A stretch of DNA of 18,943 nucleotides from Pleurotus djamor (taxonomy: Eukaryota > Basidiomycota > Agaricomycetes > Agaricales > Pleurotaceae), in the NCBI GenBank assembly GCA_029747585.1, contig JAPEVF010000864.1, positions 1-18,943 on the forward strand, in the 5' to 3' direction. Position numbers and translations under genes: made by a program. Of the stretch, positions 1-11,153 are shown piece by piece. How positions within the stretch are numbered: the stretch's first letter is position 1; each line of letters begins with the position of its first letter. Below the pieces are notes generated by a model. That model had not been told where the DNA came from. It did no database searches and saw nothing but the letters and a program-made list of their open reading frames with translations.

Positions 1-1
1 C

Positions 2-160
2 ATCCACGTCTACGAACCGCTACGAACAGATGCGCACCGTGTTCGTCAAGGCTCTCTGAATATCAACTCGAGCGGAAATCCCAGGTNGANGANTGTGGTT
101 GAACGAGACGATTCGAATTCGAATGGCAGTAGTGATGTTATGGTATTAATACAGGAGTAG
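2..160 (+). CDS. Possible 3' end of a truncated gene
   Basis: One frame is open from the window edge to a TAG at 158-160, about 52 codons, with three ambiguous codons at 86-94. A second frame also reads plausibly and stops at 57-59. There is no recognisable motif. It could be the tail of a gene that starts outside the window, or chance. The Ns prevent a firm choice of frame. Confidence 0.12.
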   Translation: MHVYEPLRTDAHRVRQGSLNINSSGNPRXXXVVERDDSNSNGSSDVMVLIQE

Positions 161-161
161 A

Positions 162-184
162 ATATATATATATATATATATATA
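162..184. repeat. (AT)n microsatellite
   Basis: About eleven uninterrupted AT units directly after the possible stop codon at 158-160 and about 75 bp beyond the 3' end of the minus-strand FKBP gene. It is a simple sequence repeat in an AT-rich intergenic spacer. Confidence 0.95.
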
Positions 185-256
185 ATATGAGGGTCCATAA
201 TGAGGTGATACAATAAATGCGCGTAATGATTCAGTGCTTTCGGTGCATCCGAACCT

Positions 257-1762
257 CTAATTGCACGTCAGATGATAGACCGGGGCTTCAAGAAGAGGAG
301 CAATGTACATACTGATCTGGATGCGATCGTCATTGGGTGCACCGATGTTAGTTCGAGCTGGGATATATTCTTGGCCTGGGATGGTGATGCGACGAAGTCC
401 GTTGACGTGCATCCCAACTAGAAACTTGCTGAGACCTAAAGGACAATACACTCAGTATGCTGGCGTCTAGAATATAGAGGAAGCGAACCATAGAATGCGG
501 CAGAGTGCCCCAGAACGATAGGCATCTACGAGAGATATTCAAGAGAATTTAGAGGCCCTGAGAGATGAGACATACGGGATCTTGGGGAGCGGTCAGTATA
601 CGATGCGGTCGCTTGTGTCCCCGGCTATCTATTAAATGGATCTTGTAGTAGATGGAAACCTTATCGCCTTCAAGTACCAAAGTGCCATCGCCCGCTTTGA
701 TATCTTCAGACAATATTGACGTTTTCACCTTACTTGGAGCTTGTGAGGAGTGTACCGCTTTCGGAGGGGATGATGAGGTGGAGGGGGTAGGAGTGGTTGT
801 TGACGAAGATGTGGCAGATTGACGATGTGGTGATCTATCAAGGAGGGGAGGATGAAGGAATGCGCCATTGATGGTATGCGGAGAGACGACAGCCTCCTTG
901 GCCGAAGATGGCATGGGGCTCGGGTTCTGGGGAATGCTGTGAAGGCGGGGCGTCGATAACACGCATGAACAAGGGGAATGAATATACTTACCGGCGGGTA
1001 CCAGGATTGTATGGTGCGCTAGTTTGGCTCTGGGGTGGTTTGGCAGTCCGTGGCGTGCTTGTAGTTGATAGGGACGAAGAGATTGACTTCTGCTGGGGAA
1101 ACGTACTATGTGAAACGCTGTGCAAAAGGGCTGGGAGTTTGGCCGGGCTTGGTGAGTCCTCAAGATTTTGACCGGCGAATTGTTGTCGATACTCATGGGC
1201 TGGCCAGGTTATTTTCTGGCCAGAGTCATATACTAGAAGAACAACATTCGATCAAAAAGAGGGCCGCGCAGAGCTGAAGGCGAGAACCAACAAAGGTGAT
1301 AGCCTGTGATGCAGACTGAGCTGAGGACGAGGTTGGATGACAATTGGGATAGCTATAATGTGATTGTACGGACGATGGCCCTCGAACTGTGACAGTGTAT
1401 GTTCTCTCTGAAAGCACAGGTATATTCAGGGTAAATTGTTCGATCTATCGAAGGTAAAACACGAGCTCCTTGATGACGTGAAGAAAGGGAAGCTTACTCT
1501 TCCATCCAGCAAAGAACCTAGATACGAGACGCATAGCGAGCCCGCTTTATCCACGTAATGGATTTCAACAGTGGTTCTCCCCGGAGCAGGTGGACCAGCA
1601 TACGCTACGTTGGTGAGAAGTAGAGAGACAGCAGGTAGGGGTATGGCACTGTTTGGAGGGTAAACGGCAGACCTAGATACGATGAGGGCAGCGATCGAGA
1701 AGCAAAAACAAAGCGCCGAACCAAATGGTACTGGCTACATCGTCTTCGGGACTTTGAGACAT
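257..1762 (-). CDS. FKBP-type peptidyl-prolyl isomerase with N-terminal nucleoplasmin-like domain
   Basis: The start ATG at 1762 is chosen because exons 1-3 then splice in phase: 1722-1762, 1498-1672 and 1370-1444, with introns of 49 and 53 nt. These exons give an NPL-like domain (residues about 13-100) with a Trp split by intron 1, the segment LLLTNVAY, a GRTTVEI strand and an IEQ start to exon 3. A further intron starts at 1369 and leads to FVGSRLQ. A Ser/Thr/Pro-rich linker follows (about 740-900 on the plus strand), then the FKBP fold beginning DIKAGDGT...VSIYYK. The last exon (to the stop at 257-259) carries the signature GMHVNGLRRITIP. Known members (Fpr3/Fpr4/FKBP39 type) are nuclear histone chaperones and prolyl isomerases. 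Exon joins at 450-620 and 960-1300 are unresolved. The Trp of the classical FKBP pocket appears to be Leu here, so activity may be weak. The family call is strong; intactness is uncertain. Confidence 0.8.
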
Positions 1763-1832
1763 GGTGATACGGGAAGGAGAGAAAGGTGCCTTTCATGTCA
1801 ATCAGAATGGCCCAGTCAGCCCCCAAGAACCA

Positions 1833-1840
1833 TCACGTGA
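1833..1840. promoter_or_regulatory. E-box palindrome in the divergent intergenic region
   Basis: TCACGTGA is a perfect 8-bp palindrome 71 bp upstream of the minus-strand FKBP start and about 150 bp upstream of the transposase start. CACGTG is the core site of fungal bHLH factors (Cbf1/Pho4 type). That it is used here is inference from sequence and position only. Confidence 0.3.
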
Positions 1841-1992
1841 CAGAGGGCACGCGTCTGTCCGCCGACTAAGACCAATAGTCTCCAAAGCTTCATGCTTCAT
1901 GCACTCATACATTGATGGTTTGTCCATACCCTTTGTTAGGCTAGCCACCGTGGCGTCATGAACAGCGATAATATTACATATAAAGCCTTCGT

Positions 1993-4900
1993 ATGATGAG
2001 TTCTACGTCCAACGCCCAGCCTGCACCTTCTTTCTACGTCCGAAAACTTAAACAGTGGGCAGCGATCACTAGCAGAATGCCTCCACTACGCCAGCCTCAG
2101 AATGCGCCTACAGATTCTCAGCTCCTGGGGCCGCATTGCTCAGCTGTTTACCTGTGCCGCTGCTGGGACTGTGAATATCACTTTACCGTTGCTCCTGGAT
2201 CGACCGCCACCATGATTAAGGGACGTTACATCTCTTACGCCCAGTATCTCAAACACCAGAAATCTCTCCGGAAAGCAGGTGTTGCTTGTGACGACCTCAG
2301 CGACGGGATGGCTCTTGATATTGGCGATCCACCTCAGCCTCAGTCTTCCGACGAACCGAGCCGAGCTAGTAAGCGCCTTCGGACACACCACAACCGTGAC
2401 AACGAAGTCGATTTCTATCTTCGACAACTCCATTCTATCAAAGCTCGGCTTGGGACTATATCGACTGAGAAACTACCAGGAAGTGTTGTGTTCTCTCCTT
2501 CGTCTACCTCTGGCTGTCTCCAACTTGATGTGCTTGCCGCGGAGAATCAAGAGATTCTCAGTCTCGAGCGCTGGCTCTCTGAACTCCGCCCCTTTCTCCA
2601 AAATAGTCCTCTTCGACAACAGAGCCGCCGAGTCAACCTCCTGTCTACTGTTCTTTTACGGAGCCTAGCCAGAGTCGAACAGGATATCAAGGTATGGATG
2701 GACTGACACTGGCGCTCCCAACAATATAAGATAAATCGACCACGAACACCACATAATCTTGAAACCGGTAACGTAACTATGTTCCTTTTTATAGTCCTTT
2801 ACCTCATTCGAACGAATATATGTATAGAAAATATTGGCAATCCTCCACGCTTGTCACCCATTCTCTTGATAGCCTTCCTCTTCGTAGCGGCCATGAAATT
2901 ACTTGGAAATCTCTCCCTTGCAAAAGTTGGCGACATGTTGAAAGGCTTTCGTGCCATCCTCCTATGCTCGGTTACAGGATCTCCTAGCTTTGAGACCGCA
3001 AAACTAGCCGCAGAACTNCCCCCAGGACCCGCGTACCCTCTTGAAATGGATGCCCTGTCTTTCGCCAGCTCATCGCGCCTACGCATGCTGTAGTCAATGC
3101 TACAGCATCTACCCATACGATCCCCAAGCCAAACTCGAAATCCCCGAGACATGCACATATCAAGCTACACCAGACACGGATGTGTGTGGCCATTCGCTTC
3201 GAAAGCACAACACTCAACCGTTTAGTCCTCAAAGCGCATTTCTTTACCAAGACTTCAAGCACTGGCTAGCGTGGATGTTTTGTCGAGATGATATTGCTCC
3301 GGTGCTGGAGAAATTCCCCCTCTCTGAAGCTGATCATCAAGACTCACCCATGACCGACATATGGGACGGCTCCATTCTCCGTGACTTCCAAGGGCCAAGC
3401 CATCTTGAAGAAGGACGCTTCATGATCAAACTACCCAACGAGCGCCGTCTAGTCTTCAGCTTGAACTTTGACTCCCTCAACCCCAATGGTACACGGCCTG
3501 CTGGCAAAGTTGCGAAAATTGGGGGTCTCTACATGGCTTGCTTGAACCTTCCCCGTTCCATTCGCTTCCGTGTCGAAAATGTCTTCTTTGTTGGGGTAGT
3601 TCCAGGTCCAGAGTCCCCGTCAACGAGTCACATAAACCACCTTCTCTCCCCACTTGTTGACGACCTTCTTGCTCTATGGAAGGACGGTCTCTTTCTCACC
3701 AAGACCCCCCTCCATCCTGATGGCTTACTTGTTCGTTGTGCCCTTGTTCCACTAGTATGTGATTTACCTGCAGCGCATCAAATTTGCGGGGCCTCGTCTC
3801 ATACTAGTAGTGAACCTTGCCTCGAATGTCGCATTAACCTTCGCGGCCTCAACGAACCTGAATCTTGGAACTGGGAAGCCCAAGATGGAAACGAGATTAA
3901 AGAGCTGGGCCGACAATGGAAAGCTTGCACCACCCGGTCCGCCCAAGACTCCCACTTCGCTGTTCACCATCATCGATGGTCGGAGCTTTTCAGATTGCCA
4001 TACTGGGACCCTAGCAAGCACGTCGTCATTGATTCAATGCATTGCTTTTATCTCGGTCTCTTTCAACATCACTGTCGCAAAGTCTGGGGCATGGACATAA
4101 GCCTTGATGATGGCGATGGTATCACGTTCAATCCATTGCCCAAACCCCCTTCTCCGGATAAAATGTCCGCCGCGCGGTATTTGTTACGCACTGGCTCACG
4201 AACTGCTCTAGAAGGCTGTGGAGTCAATGCCCTTAGCCAACTCTGTCGAGAAGTGGGGTTGCAATACAATCCGCTTCTCACAATCGCTTGCCTGACCAGT
4301 TCCTTACTTGAATATGTGAGTTATTGATACAGTGATGCAACTTATTTTTACGAACTCCCAACCACAGCGTGTCTCCCAGGGTTGGTTTGATGCGGAAGGT
4401 CAATGCCTGGTTTCTTCGGAAGAAGCAGCCCGAGAAGTGTACCTGAATGGATCAAGAGAGGTCGTGCGTCAACACATGAAGATCTCTGTTGCCAGAGAAA
4501 TATGTAGAAGTATTCTCAAGCTGCCCATCGAAGACTACAATACCATGTCGAAACAGGAGCTAATCAACTTGATCCAACAGAAGGTAAGTATCACTGGCCC
4601 CTTCGCTTTTCTTCTTTTATCTGTCTCTGAACCATACTCAGCGACGCGACGATGGAATCATCGATGCCCATGAAGAGCGAAAAGAGCAGGATATTCGCGA
4701 TAAGGCTCTGCGAGGGCCCAAGACGGCTGTCTTAGGAAAGCAAGCCCTAATCGAAATCCGCAACGACATGAAGTCCCTTATCCTTCCTTCGCATATTGGA
4801 TCGGGCCCCCGCCAACCGGGAGAGAAGAAAGGCGGCAGTCTCAAAGCCGATGAGTGGCGCACGTTCTGCACCGTGAATCTGCCAATCACCTTAACACGTC

Positions 4901-5957
4901 TATGGTGCGCTCCACATTCTACGGAGCGAGAGGGACAGATGCTTCAAAACTTCCTTCATCTCGTACAAGCTGCTCGGATTGCATCTTTCAGGGAGATCTC
5001 GCAAGCTGATATTCAAGCATATCAGACTCATATCCATGCATATCTCAACACGCTCCTTGTTCTCTGTCCCGGAACCAGGATCGTCCCCAATCAACACATT
5101 TCCTTGCATTTTGGTGACCATCTATCTAGATGGGGGCCCGTCCACTCCTGGCGTTGTTTCGCCTTTGAGCGTTTTAATGGTATGCTTCAACACATCACAA
5201 CCAATTCAAAGTTTGGTAAGCTGACTGCCGCTCTCCTCATCTTCGCCAATCTCACCAACTTCTCACCATGCAGGTGAACTGGAGGTTACCTTGTTTCACC
5301 ACTTCACTCAAGGACAAAGGCTGCGGGCTATGTTCAACAATCTCTCGCATGACTCTACCGTAGGAAGCCTACTACACGAACTTTCAGTTCAACACGACGC
5401 CGCTATCGGTTCGACATTCATGGAGGATATGTCTGGCTTCGACAGACTCCCTGCTGCGTCTTCTCCTGTCTCCGATAAGACGGTGTATCTCCCTTCTCCG
5501 CTCTATGACTCTCTGCGACTGCGAATACTTGAGCTAGACTCCAACATGATCAGTGGTATCATTCCTCAGACGGTGAACACTGTTTCAAGGATACAGCGAC
5601 GCGACGAAGCCTTCAAACCGCTCGCCATATCTGAAAAGGACTGTCACATCGTTTTCAACGCGGGTACCGTCCGCCTCCCTGGCCAAATTCGCAACATTTT
5701 CCTTCATGATCGTACCCAGGATGATGGTAGACGCACCTCCGAAACGTTTCTTCTCGTAGCACCCTTTACTCCCCTCACGACCGAAGATACCTCTCTAGAC
5801 GTGTTCAGGCGTTTCCCCCCCCGCAGGCATGCTCTTTTATCGACGCTTTTCTCCTGACATCATCATAACGTCTCAAGAAGTTGCTTGGCATGCTGCCGTC
5901 ACGGACTTCGAGGTTCAAGGAATTCGGTTTGTCCATATACTACCTCTTGTTCGTTGA
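1993..5957 (+). CDS. Plavaka/Tnp2-family transposase, five exons, two apparent +1 frameshifts
   Basis: Catalyses excision and integration of its element. Exons: 1993-2691; about 2830-4315; 4368-4583; 4642-5215; 5274-5957. Introns 4316-4367, 4584-4641 and 5216-5273 are 52-58 nt with clean GT-AG ends; the first intron (from 2692) has an unresolved acceptor. The N-terminus has a Cys-rich, zinc-ribbon-like patch (CRCWDC near residue 54). Family landmarks follow: Asp in VCDLPAAHQ (codon 3761-3763), Asp in VVIDSMHCFYLGL (4031-4033) and Glu in FAFERFNGML (5167-5169), a plausible DDE triad. The frame slips by one base at N3018 plus C5, and again at C8 5815-5822. Past that run the frame reads GMLFYRRFSPD and stops at 5955-5957. 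Both slips fit one extra base, so the gene may really be intact. The start uses the first of two adjacent ATGs; an AT-rich stretch at 1978-1984 lies just upstream. Confidence 0.88.
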
Positions 5958-6121
5958 CAAGTCGCCTAGCATCGTCTGGCTTTTTTGCGGTCTTTCTGAG
6001 TTTCGACTACTAAGAGTCATATAAGTGCTAGTATGTACCAAGCGGATAATAAATATAGATGCTTTTATCTGTTCGAATTTCGAATAAGTAGGGAAAATTG
6101 CTCAGGCAACGTACTTAGTAT

Positions 6122-6144
6122 ACGGTGGAGGCAAAAGCCACCGT
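6122..6144. repeat. Short inverted repeat (hairpin) 3' of the transposase
   Basis: ACGGTGG at 6122-6128 pairs perfectly with CCACCGT at 6138-6144 around a 9-nt A-rich loop. It lies about 165 bp after the transposase stop, where a transposon's subterminal region would be. The right arm with its two preceding bases (AGCCACCGT) recurs at 1943-1951, on the other side of the gene. It could be a transposase-binding or terminal motif, or part of a 3' UTR. Confidence 0.45.
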
Positions 6145-6383
6145 AATGTTTCGCCCCTGATTAGCGCCGATTGGAGACTCGGAGAGTCTGTACTCAAACG
6201 CCCAATGAAAATGCCTTGTAACAGTTGTTAGCAGGTAACACGACTGGTAGTAGGGCCCTAGGGTCCTGTCCAAATGTCACGCCGTGATTTAGGAAGGTAT
6301 ACCAATTACTTCCGCGGTTTCAAGCTCAAGCTTTGTCCAAGGTCCAGCCTCGTGGGCGTGTCGTTTTCTTTCGTTCGTCTTCG

Positions 6384-7731
6384 ATGGATAGTGGGCTTTG
6401 GTGAGTTCATCGTCTTCGTTCTCTGCTCTCCTTGGTACGACGTTGTGTTAGGACCTTCTACTGCCCCAATGATGCGTCAACGCCTCTTCGTCTGACCCGC
6501 GATGGGGTGCTTTCGAATGTCACTTTTACAGGCATTCCCACATCACATGAAGTTTCTTCCATCCAGATTCGGTCTCCTGAGGATTGTTTAGATCTGCTTC
6601 TATGCAGCTTGACTCCGGAGAAGGTGCGTCCATGATACCTTCCAAAAACATTATACTCATGTTAGTTGCCTCAGATCGAGCAATCGAAGGTAGGGCATCA
6701 TATCAAAGGGGGGACAAATTACGAGATCGTCAATAACGGCCCAAAGTCAGTAGCTCCAATTCGTCCACCGTTTCATTCAGACCTATAATTTTTCAGCCCG
6801 ATTGCGGTCTCTGGATATATGCCAGGTTCGTGACTACGCACATCAATGTTCTTCATCACGAATGAGCGTAATATGCGCAGTTTCCAAAAGCAGTCGCTGG
6901 TTTCCGTATAGTCCTGCCTCCAGTAATACCATCTCCGTTAATGAGGGCGATCCCCACCCCGGTTCTGCGAAGGGTAGTACACGGATTTTTGCTTGTGAAA
7001 CACCTCCGGGTATGGCATCCCATCCAAGACAGAAACGACGCACGCCCCCCCCTGGATTCTGACCAAGATGGAATACTCGCTCAATTGCAAGAGACGTCCT
7101 GCCGCAAAGGGAAGGGGAAAGCAACAGCACGTCCCTTGCGTACAGAAGAATGTCCTATTTCCGAGCTGTGCAGCGATCTCTCACTACATCCTAACGTTGC
7201 ACGCGGTCTCAAGCGCAAGGCGGAGCATACGTATACTTACCCTGAGTTGGGATCCCCTTCCTCGTCTACAGCCTCATCCTCATCCTCTTCCTCATCCAAG
7301 GCCTCTTCATTTTCTACGGCCCCTTCTCCCACCTCATCGACTATATCCCTCCCCGTCACCGGCCCTGTTCCTAAGAGGGCCAAGACCTCGCTCACTCCCG
7401 CTCCTTCTGGAATCCGGCAATTGGGGACCGTCTACTGCAAAGACACCCCCGGCTCTGGTGCTCCTATCACCCCAGAGGACCACATCCGTATCTACTACGT
7501 CCTCAAGACCCTAACCCCCGACAACTATTTCAAGCTGCACTCTTCTGTTTCCTCGCCATCTCACCCAGTAAGCTCTCCTTCTCCTAGTCCACCTCTATTG
7601 ACATTACGTTCTGATACTTTGATTTTAGTTGGAAATCCTGGTTGGCGATAATACNGCTGTNTTTCGGTACNGTTNCCATCTCCTNGTCNNNGTCANACCC
7701 AGACCACCAAAAAGCTGTCCTCATCGTTTGA
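6384..7731 (+). CDS. Second FKBP-type protein with nucleoplasmin-like domain, 3' part disrupted
   Basis: Exons read 6384-6400, 6452-6623, 6675-6745, 6797-6825, 6881-7567 and 7629 onward. The introns of 51, 51, 51, 55 and 61 nt have GT-AG ends. ATG 6384 is chosen because exon 1 (MDSGL plus a split Trp) mirrors the minus-strand paralog. The NPL region includes LLLCSLTPEK, IEQSKVGHH and IAVSGYMP. Then come an acidic patch, a Lys/Arg-rich stretch (GLKRK, a possible nuclear signal), a poly-Ser linker encoded by a CTC/TCC-rich tract (7259-7330), and the start of an FKBP fold (IRIYYVLK). The frame slips at C8 7045-7052; one extra C explains it. After 7629 the frame enters an N-rich stretch and then the 343-bp repeat, where it would stop at 7729-7731. 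The conserved second half of the FKBP fold, present in the paralog as GMHVNGLRRITIP, is absent. It is either a broken gene or a chimeric join. Confidence 0.7.
7655..7696. other. Cluster of ambiguous bases at a possible assembly junction
   Basis: Nine Ns in 42 bases, scattered singly or in a triplet and not as a scaffold gap. The cluster sits exactly where unique FKBP sequence passes into the sequence repeated at 18601-18943. N7696 has no counterpart in the other copy. This looks like consensus conflict between reads from two loci or alleles. Confidence 0.7.
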
Positions 7732-8019
7732 TATCGATACCGCCGGCGGCTTCTCGCTCTTCAACACGCTTTTGTGATCATCTATGTACCGCACGTCTCG
7801 AGCCTCGTATACCTGCAGATTGCACCTTCATTTCGTGGAAGATATGCTGGGAGGAGGTTACGAGTATGGGACGGATATGGGATGGGTACGGATATGGGAT
7901 GGGCTCGATCGAGGTCGGAACCGATGACGAAGAAGAGTCTAGAGTATGGCTTAGCGCGTGCGGCTACATATCCAATTTATTCTCTTAGAAACGACCTCGA
8001 CAATTCTACCTCCCATCGC
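7676..8019 (+). repeat. Long direct repeat, copy A
   Basis: Apart from Ns and one inserted N at 7696, this matches 18601-18943 base for base where compared. The offset is a constant 10,924 after 7697, so there is no other indel. It contains a possible terminal exon stop at 7729-7731 and a 17-bp tandem repeat at 7871-7903. Copy B runs into the window end, so the true repeat may be longer. Confidence 0.95.
7871..7903 (+). repeat. 17-bp tandem repeat, two units
   Basis: The motif ACGGATATGGGATGGG starts at 7871 and again at 7888 (period 17), preceded by a degenerate partial unit. The same array is present in copy B at 18795-18827. Confidence 0.85.
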
Positions 8020-8991
8020 AGCACCCTTCAATGCGCGTTTCGGCTAGTCAATCAGCTCCCTGCGCTCGCCATGAAATCATTCGCAACGTTTCCTATGGAT
8101 TCGAGCGCAGAGGGTTCCTTGCCTTCACTGGGAGGAAAACGTGGGCAATTTCGAGAGTTTTGCGTTTAACGACCACAAAAGGTCCGCGGTACTTCGTACA
8201 CTCTCGATCAGGCCGTCGGTGACGTTGTCAGTGCGGCTCCTCCTTTTCGAAGACGCTGCTTGCGTTGCTCACGAGTTTACCGGAGCTTTCGTCGTTACAA
8301 CGGCTAGGTTCTTAGCGCCATCCTCTACGACTTGAAGTTGCGCCGTGGCTAGCCGCTAGACGGCGTGGAGGATCTCTTAAGACGAGCGTGTGGTTGCTAG
8401 TCATGTACAGAAGTTCGTCTGTTCTTATACTCTACTTCGGTCTGCTGTACACGCATGGACAATTTTTGATACCTACTCTATACCTCGAGCATGGACATTG
8501 CTCTCGACATGGACCCGTTCACTACGCAACCTCTACGTATCTCTCTTTCCGCACTTACGGACTACAATACCACGTTCCGAATGCTTGCCTGCCTTCTGAT
8601 ATGTATGGTACCAAGACAACGATACATACACGCCACGTCCATAACTCTCCTAGCATACATCAATGACCCGAATCACAGTAGTCGCTACGATGTGTTAGAA
8701 CCAAAGACATTTTGTGCGCATATATGCACCCAATATGTGTTCGTTGCGATACAGCATGAGGGTGACACTCTTGATGAAGGCTGTCTGAACACCGGGATCC
8801 CAACGACGGGAAGGAAAGCTGTAGAGATGGAGGGAAGGGCTTGAGTTCAATGAGAAATACGCAGGAATGTCACAACCGCGGCAGTTCGATTCCTGTGGCT
8901 CGATGAGATACTCCAAGGGCGACTAGAGTAAGGTGGGATTGTGTGTGCGAAAGGTCAGATTCACGGCGAATGTCGTATTGTTTATCTAGGA
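8020..8991. other. No recognisable gene
   Basis: About 970 bp without a family-level match. The longest open frame is 8491-8844 on the plus strand (117 codons); its translation has no recognised motif and no clear splice partners. A minus-strand stretch near 8130-8270 reads for about 45 codons between stops with a helical composition, but has no start or known domain. It may be diverged transposon sequence or non-coding DNA. Confidence 0.5.
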
Positions 8992-9151
8992 GAGTTGACA
9001 ATGCCGAAGCTCGTGAGTAGAGGATACGTCCAGGCGGCTTGTGTCAGCGAAGGGACAGAGGAAGAAAGGCAGAGTGGACAACGCCGACGCTCGCAAGTAC
9101 AGGATACGTTCAGGCAGCGTGTGCTAGCGAAGGGAGCAGGGGAAGATGGCA
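8992..9151 (+). repeat. 80-bp imperfect tandem repeat, two units
   Basis: Unit 1 (8992-9071) and unit 2 (9072-9151) align end to end without net indel. Shared blocks include GGATACGT, CAGCG or AGCG, GCGAAGGGA and GGAAGA; the units differ at roughly one position in five. The period of 80 is not a multiple of three, so this is unlikely to be a protein repeat. No function is visible. Confidence 0.85.
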
Positions 9152-10641
9152 GGGACTACTAGCGAGGGTTTGACAGAGTTGGAATCGGTTTTGACTTTGC
9201 CACGGAACCGCAGAGGGAAGGGTTTCCGTGGAGAGTGGAAAGCCCGAGGAAGACAGGTGTGGGGAAGAAAACGTCATGCGATTGGTTTCGGGCAGTCCAG
9301 CCCGTGTCTGGCCCGCACCTTTTCTCTTCTTCTCTTCTTCCTGCCAACGAACTCGACCTCTTCTTCATCGCCATCGCCAATGCCAAGGCTCTTTCCTCAT
9401 ATCCGTCCCTCCGAACCCAAATGTTTTACCTCTCATTGTGGACTCGGGCCCTAGATGGAGAAGAGACAAAGAAGCACATAGGGCTTTCCTTTCGAGTCGG
9501 TACGACGATTCAAACGTTCATTATCGCCTTTCGAACGAGTCCCCCCTCTCCACCAAAGGAACACAGACGCTGAGTGGGTCAACCCTCCGGCGTTTCGACT
9601 CAACAGCGCTGTAATCGTGTGTCTCTGCACTCCTTCTCCTCTTTCCGGATATCCTACTGAGGAACTATGGAATTGCGCCTCCAATGTCCCTCTCCCTCTT
9701 CGCCCTTCGCACACTTTCCTCGTCTCTAATCTGCAGATGTTATCCCCCTTCCATCCTCCCCGATCTGGCCACGTCTCTTCTCACAACCGATCGCCAGCTA
9801 CCCAGTGTTCTGGACAACCAGTTTACCTTCGAAGCAATTTGACAGTTACCAGAGTACTCTATACTCAATCTCTCTAGCTCGAAAATACTCTCCGCTCCAT
9901 GCTCCGCTCTGCTAGCCGCCAACGCATACAAGAACTCTTTCATCCGTCTTCACTGGTCCCTTCACCTGCACCTCGAGTCCTTGAATTGAGTCCCTCCGCA
10001 AGCAGCATTCTCGTGCCTACCTGTTTTCTCCCCTCTTCATGCTCCTCCTCAGCGATCTCGCTCATCTTTATTTGCTGAGTGGACGCATATACCTGACTCA
10101 TGGCATAGAATCGTGGAACACAGAAGACCAAACGTTCTACGCGTCGACTTCCTGCCACTACCCGTTTCTTTCTCCGATTCGTCTGGGCAGGTCTTCAAAG
10201 GTACGTTTTATACCTCTTCGGATTGACGTATCAGCCTATGACTCACCACACCGCACCACGGACGTATAATGCAATATCACGTAGCAAATGACCGTTTCTG
10301 CAGTCGAAGTCCATCCCACTACGGTGTGAACGAGGACGAAGCATGATTTAGAGTTCAAAATTCCACGTTACGGCACATCTGCGGTAACGTTCGCTTATTC
10401 TTACTTCGTGGTATGTCGATCTTAATTGATCCCTCCTCCCCATATGGTTCTTGCTCGTCCCTCAAGATATCTCCCGCAGTTCCCATCCCAGATTCCTGTT
10501 GAATCCGTCCTTCTTTGCTCTCGCTGCCAGTCCCCTGCTCACGACAGGAATCATCGCACGAATTCTTTCTGGAATCATCTCACGTCTCAACCTTTGATGG
10601 TTTCAGGTTCCCTTTCCCTGTAGGCCCTTGCTCTTTATCCT

Positions 10642-10768
10642 GGTTCTCATTTTGAGTCCCCTGTTCTATGGTCTCCGGTCTCATTTTCGTTTCTCTCTCC
10701 TCTCTCCTTTATGTTGTGAGAAAGCATCTATTTCGCGAAACCCAAACCGAAATCCGAGTCTTGCTTGC
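10642..10768 (+). repeat. Diverged duplication, copy 1
   Basis: Shares ordered anchors with 11154-11281: GGTTCTC, then GAGTCCC, then GCATCTA, then CGAAA, then GAGTCTT followed by CTTGC. Spacing between the first and third anchors is 82 versus 84 bp, and between the third and fifth 32 versus 31 bp. The conserved order and spacing argue for an old duplication and not chance in a biased sequence. Confidence 0.55.
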
Positions 10769-11153
10769 GGCTTCTCTCTTCCCTTCGCACACGACGCCGA
10801 TGTAGACGTATGGAGTGGTTCACTGATTCTAACTTCATTGATCTTGACTGGTCCCTCCTCGCTCGATGCCTCTTGCTTTCCCCCATGACATCAAATCTCT
10901 GTCGCCAAACTCATTTTCCCCTCGCGAATAACGCAAACAATGGTTCCTGCCGCTACAACGGTGCTAGCCTTCTTCGATCGTCATGGAATCTATGCTATGA
11001 ATGCAACGGCATACCTAACGGTCCTGCGGAATCCCTTCTCTTTCGTTTTCGCTATAACTTTCTAGTCTAAACTATGATTCTGCGCATGGAGTCGGCTTTA
11101 GCCAGCTCGCGTCTCAAAACTCAAACCCAACCCCTTTGAGGTTCTCAGATTCC

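Larger units (their letters stand above)
1877..6179 (+). mobile_element. Plavaka-type (CACTA-related, CMC superfamily) DNA transposon, ends approximate
   Basis: The element is defined by the transposase at 1993-5957. Its ends are not established. A 9-bp inverted match lies outside the gene: AGTCTCCAA at 1877-1885 and its complement at 6171-6179. No matching target-site duplication is visible next to it. Another candidate signal is the 6122-6144 hairpin, whose right arm plus two bases (AGCCACCGT) also occurs at 1943-1951. The flanks on both sides are NPL-FKBP genes pointing away from the element. Treat the coordinates as a minimal estimate, not a mapped insertion. Confidence 0.4.

Noticed and set aside
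6843..7130. Minus-strand open frame opposite the second FKBP gene
   Set aside because: It is a shadow of the plus-strand exon 6881-7567, whose frame, introns and paralog similarity are coherent.
8130..8270. Minus-strand stretch resembling a transposon-coded helix
   Set aside because: Only about 45 codons between stops, with no start, splice site or known domain.
8491..8844. 117-codon open frame
   Set aside because: No recognised motif, no splice partners, and it lies in a gene-poor stretch with several overlapping open frames.
8870..8905. tRNA-like T-loop sequence (GTTCGATTC)
   Set aside because: The flanking bases do not form a 5-bp T stem, and no acceptor stem or A-box could be found at the right distance.
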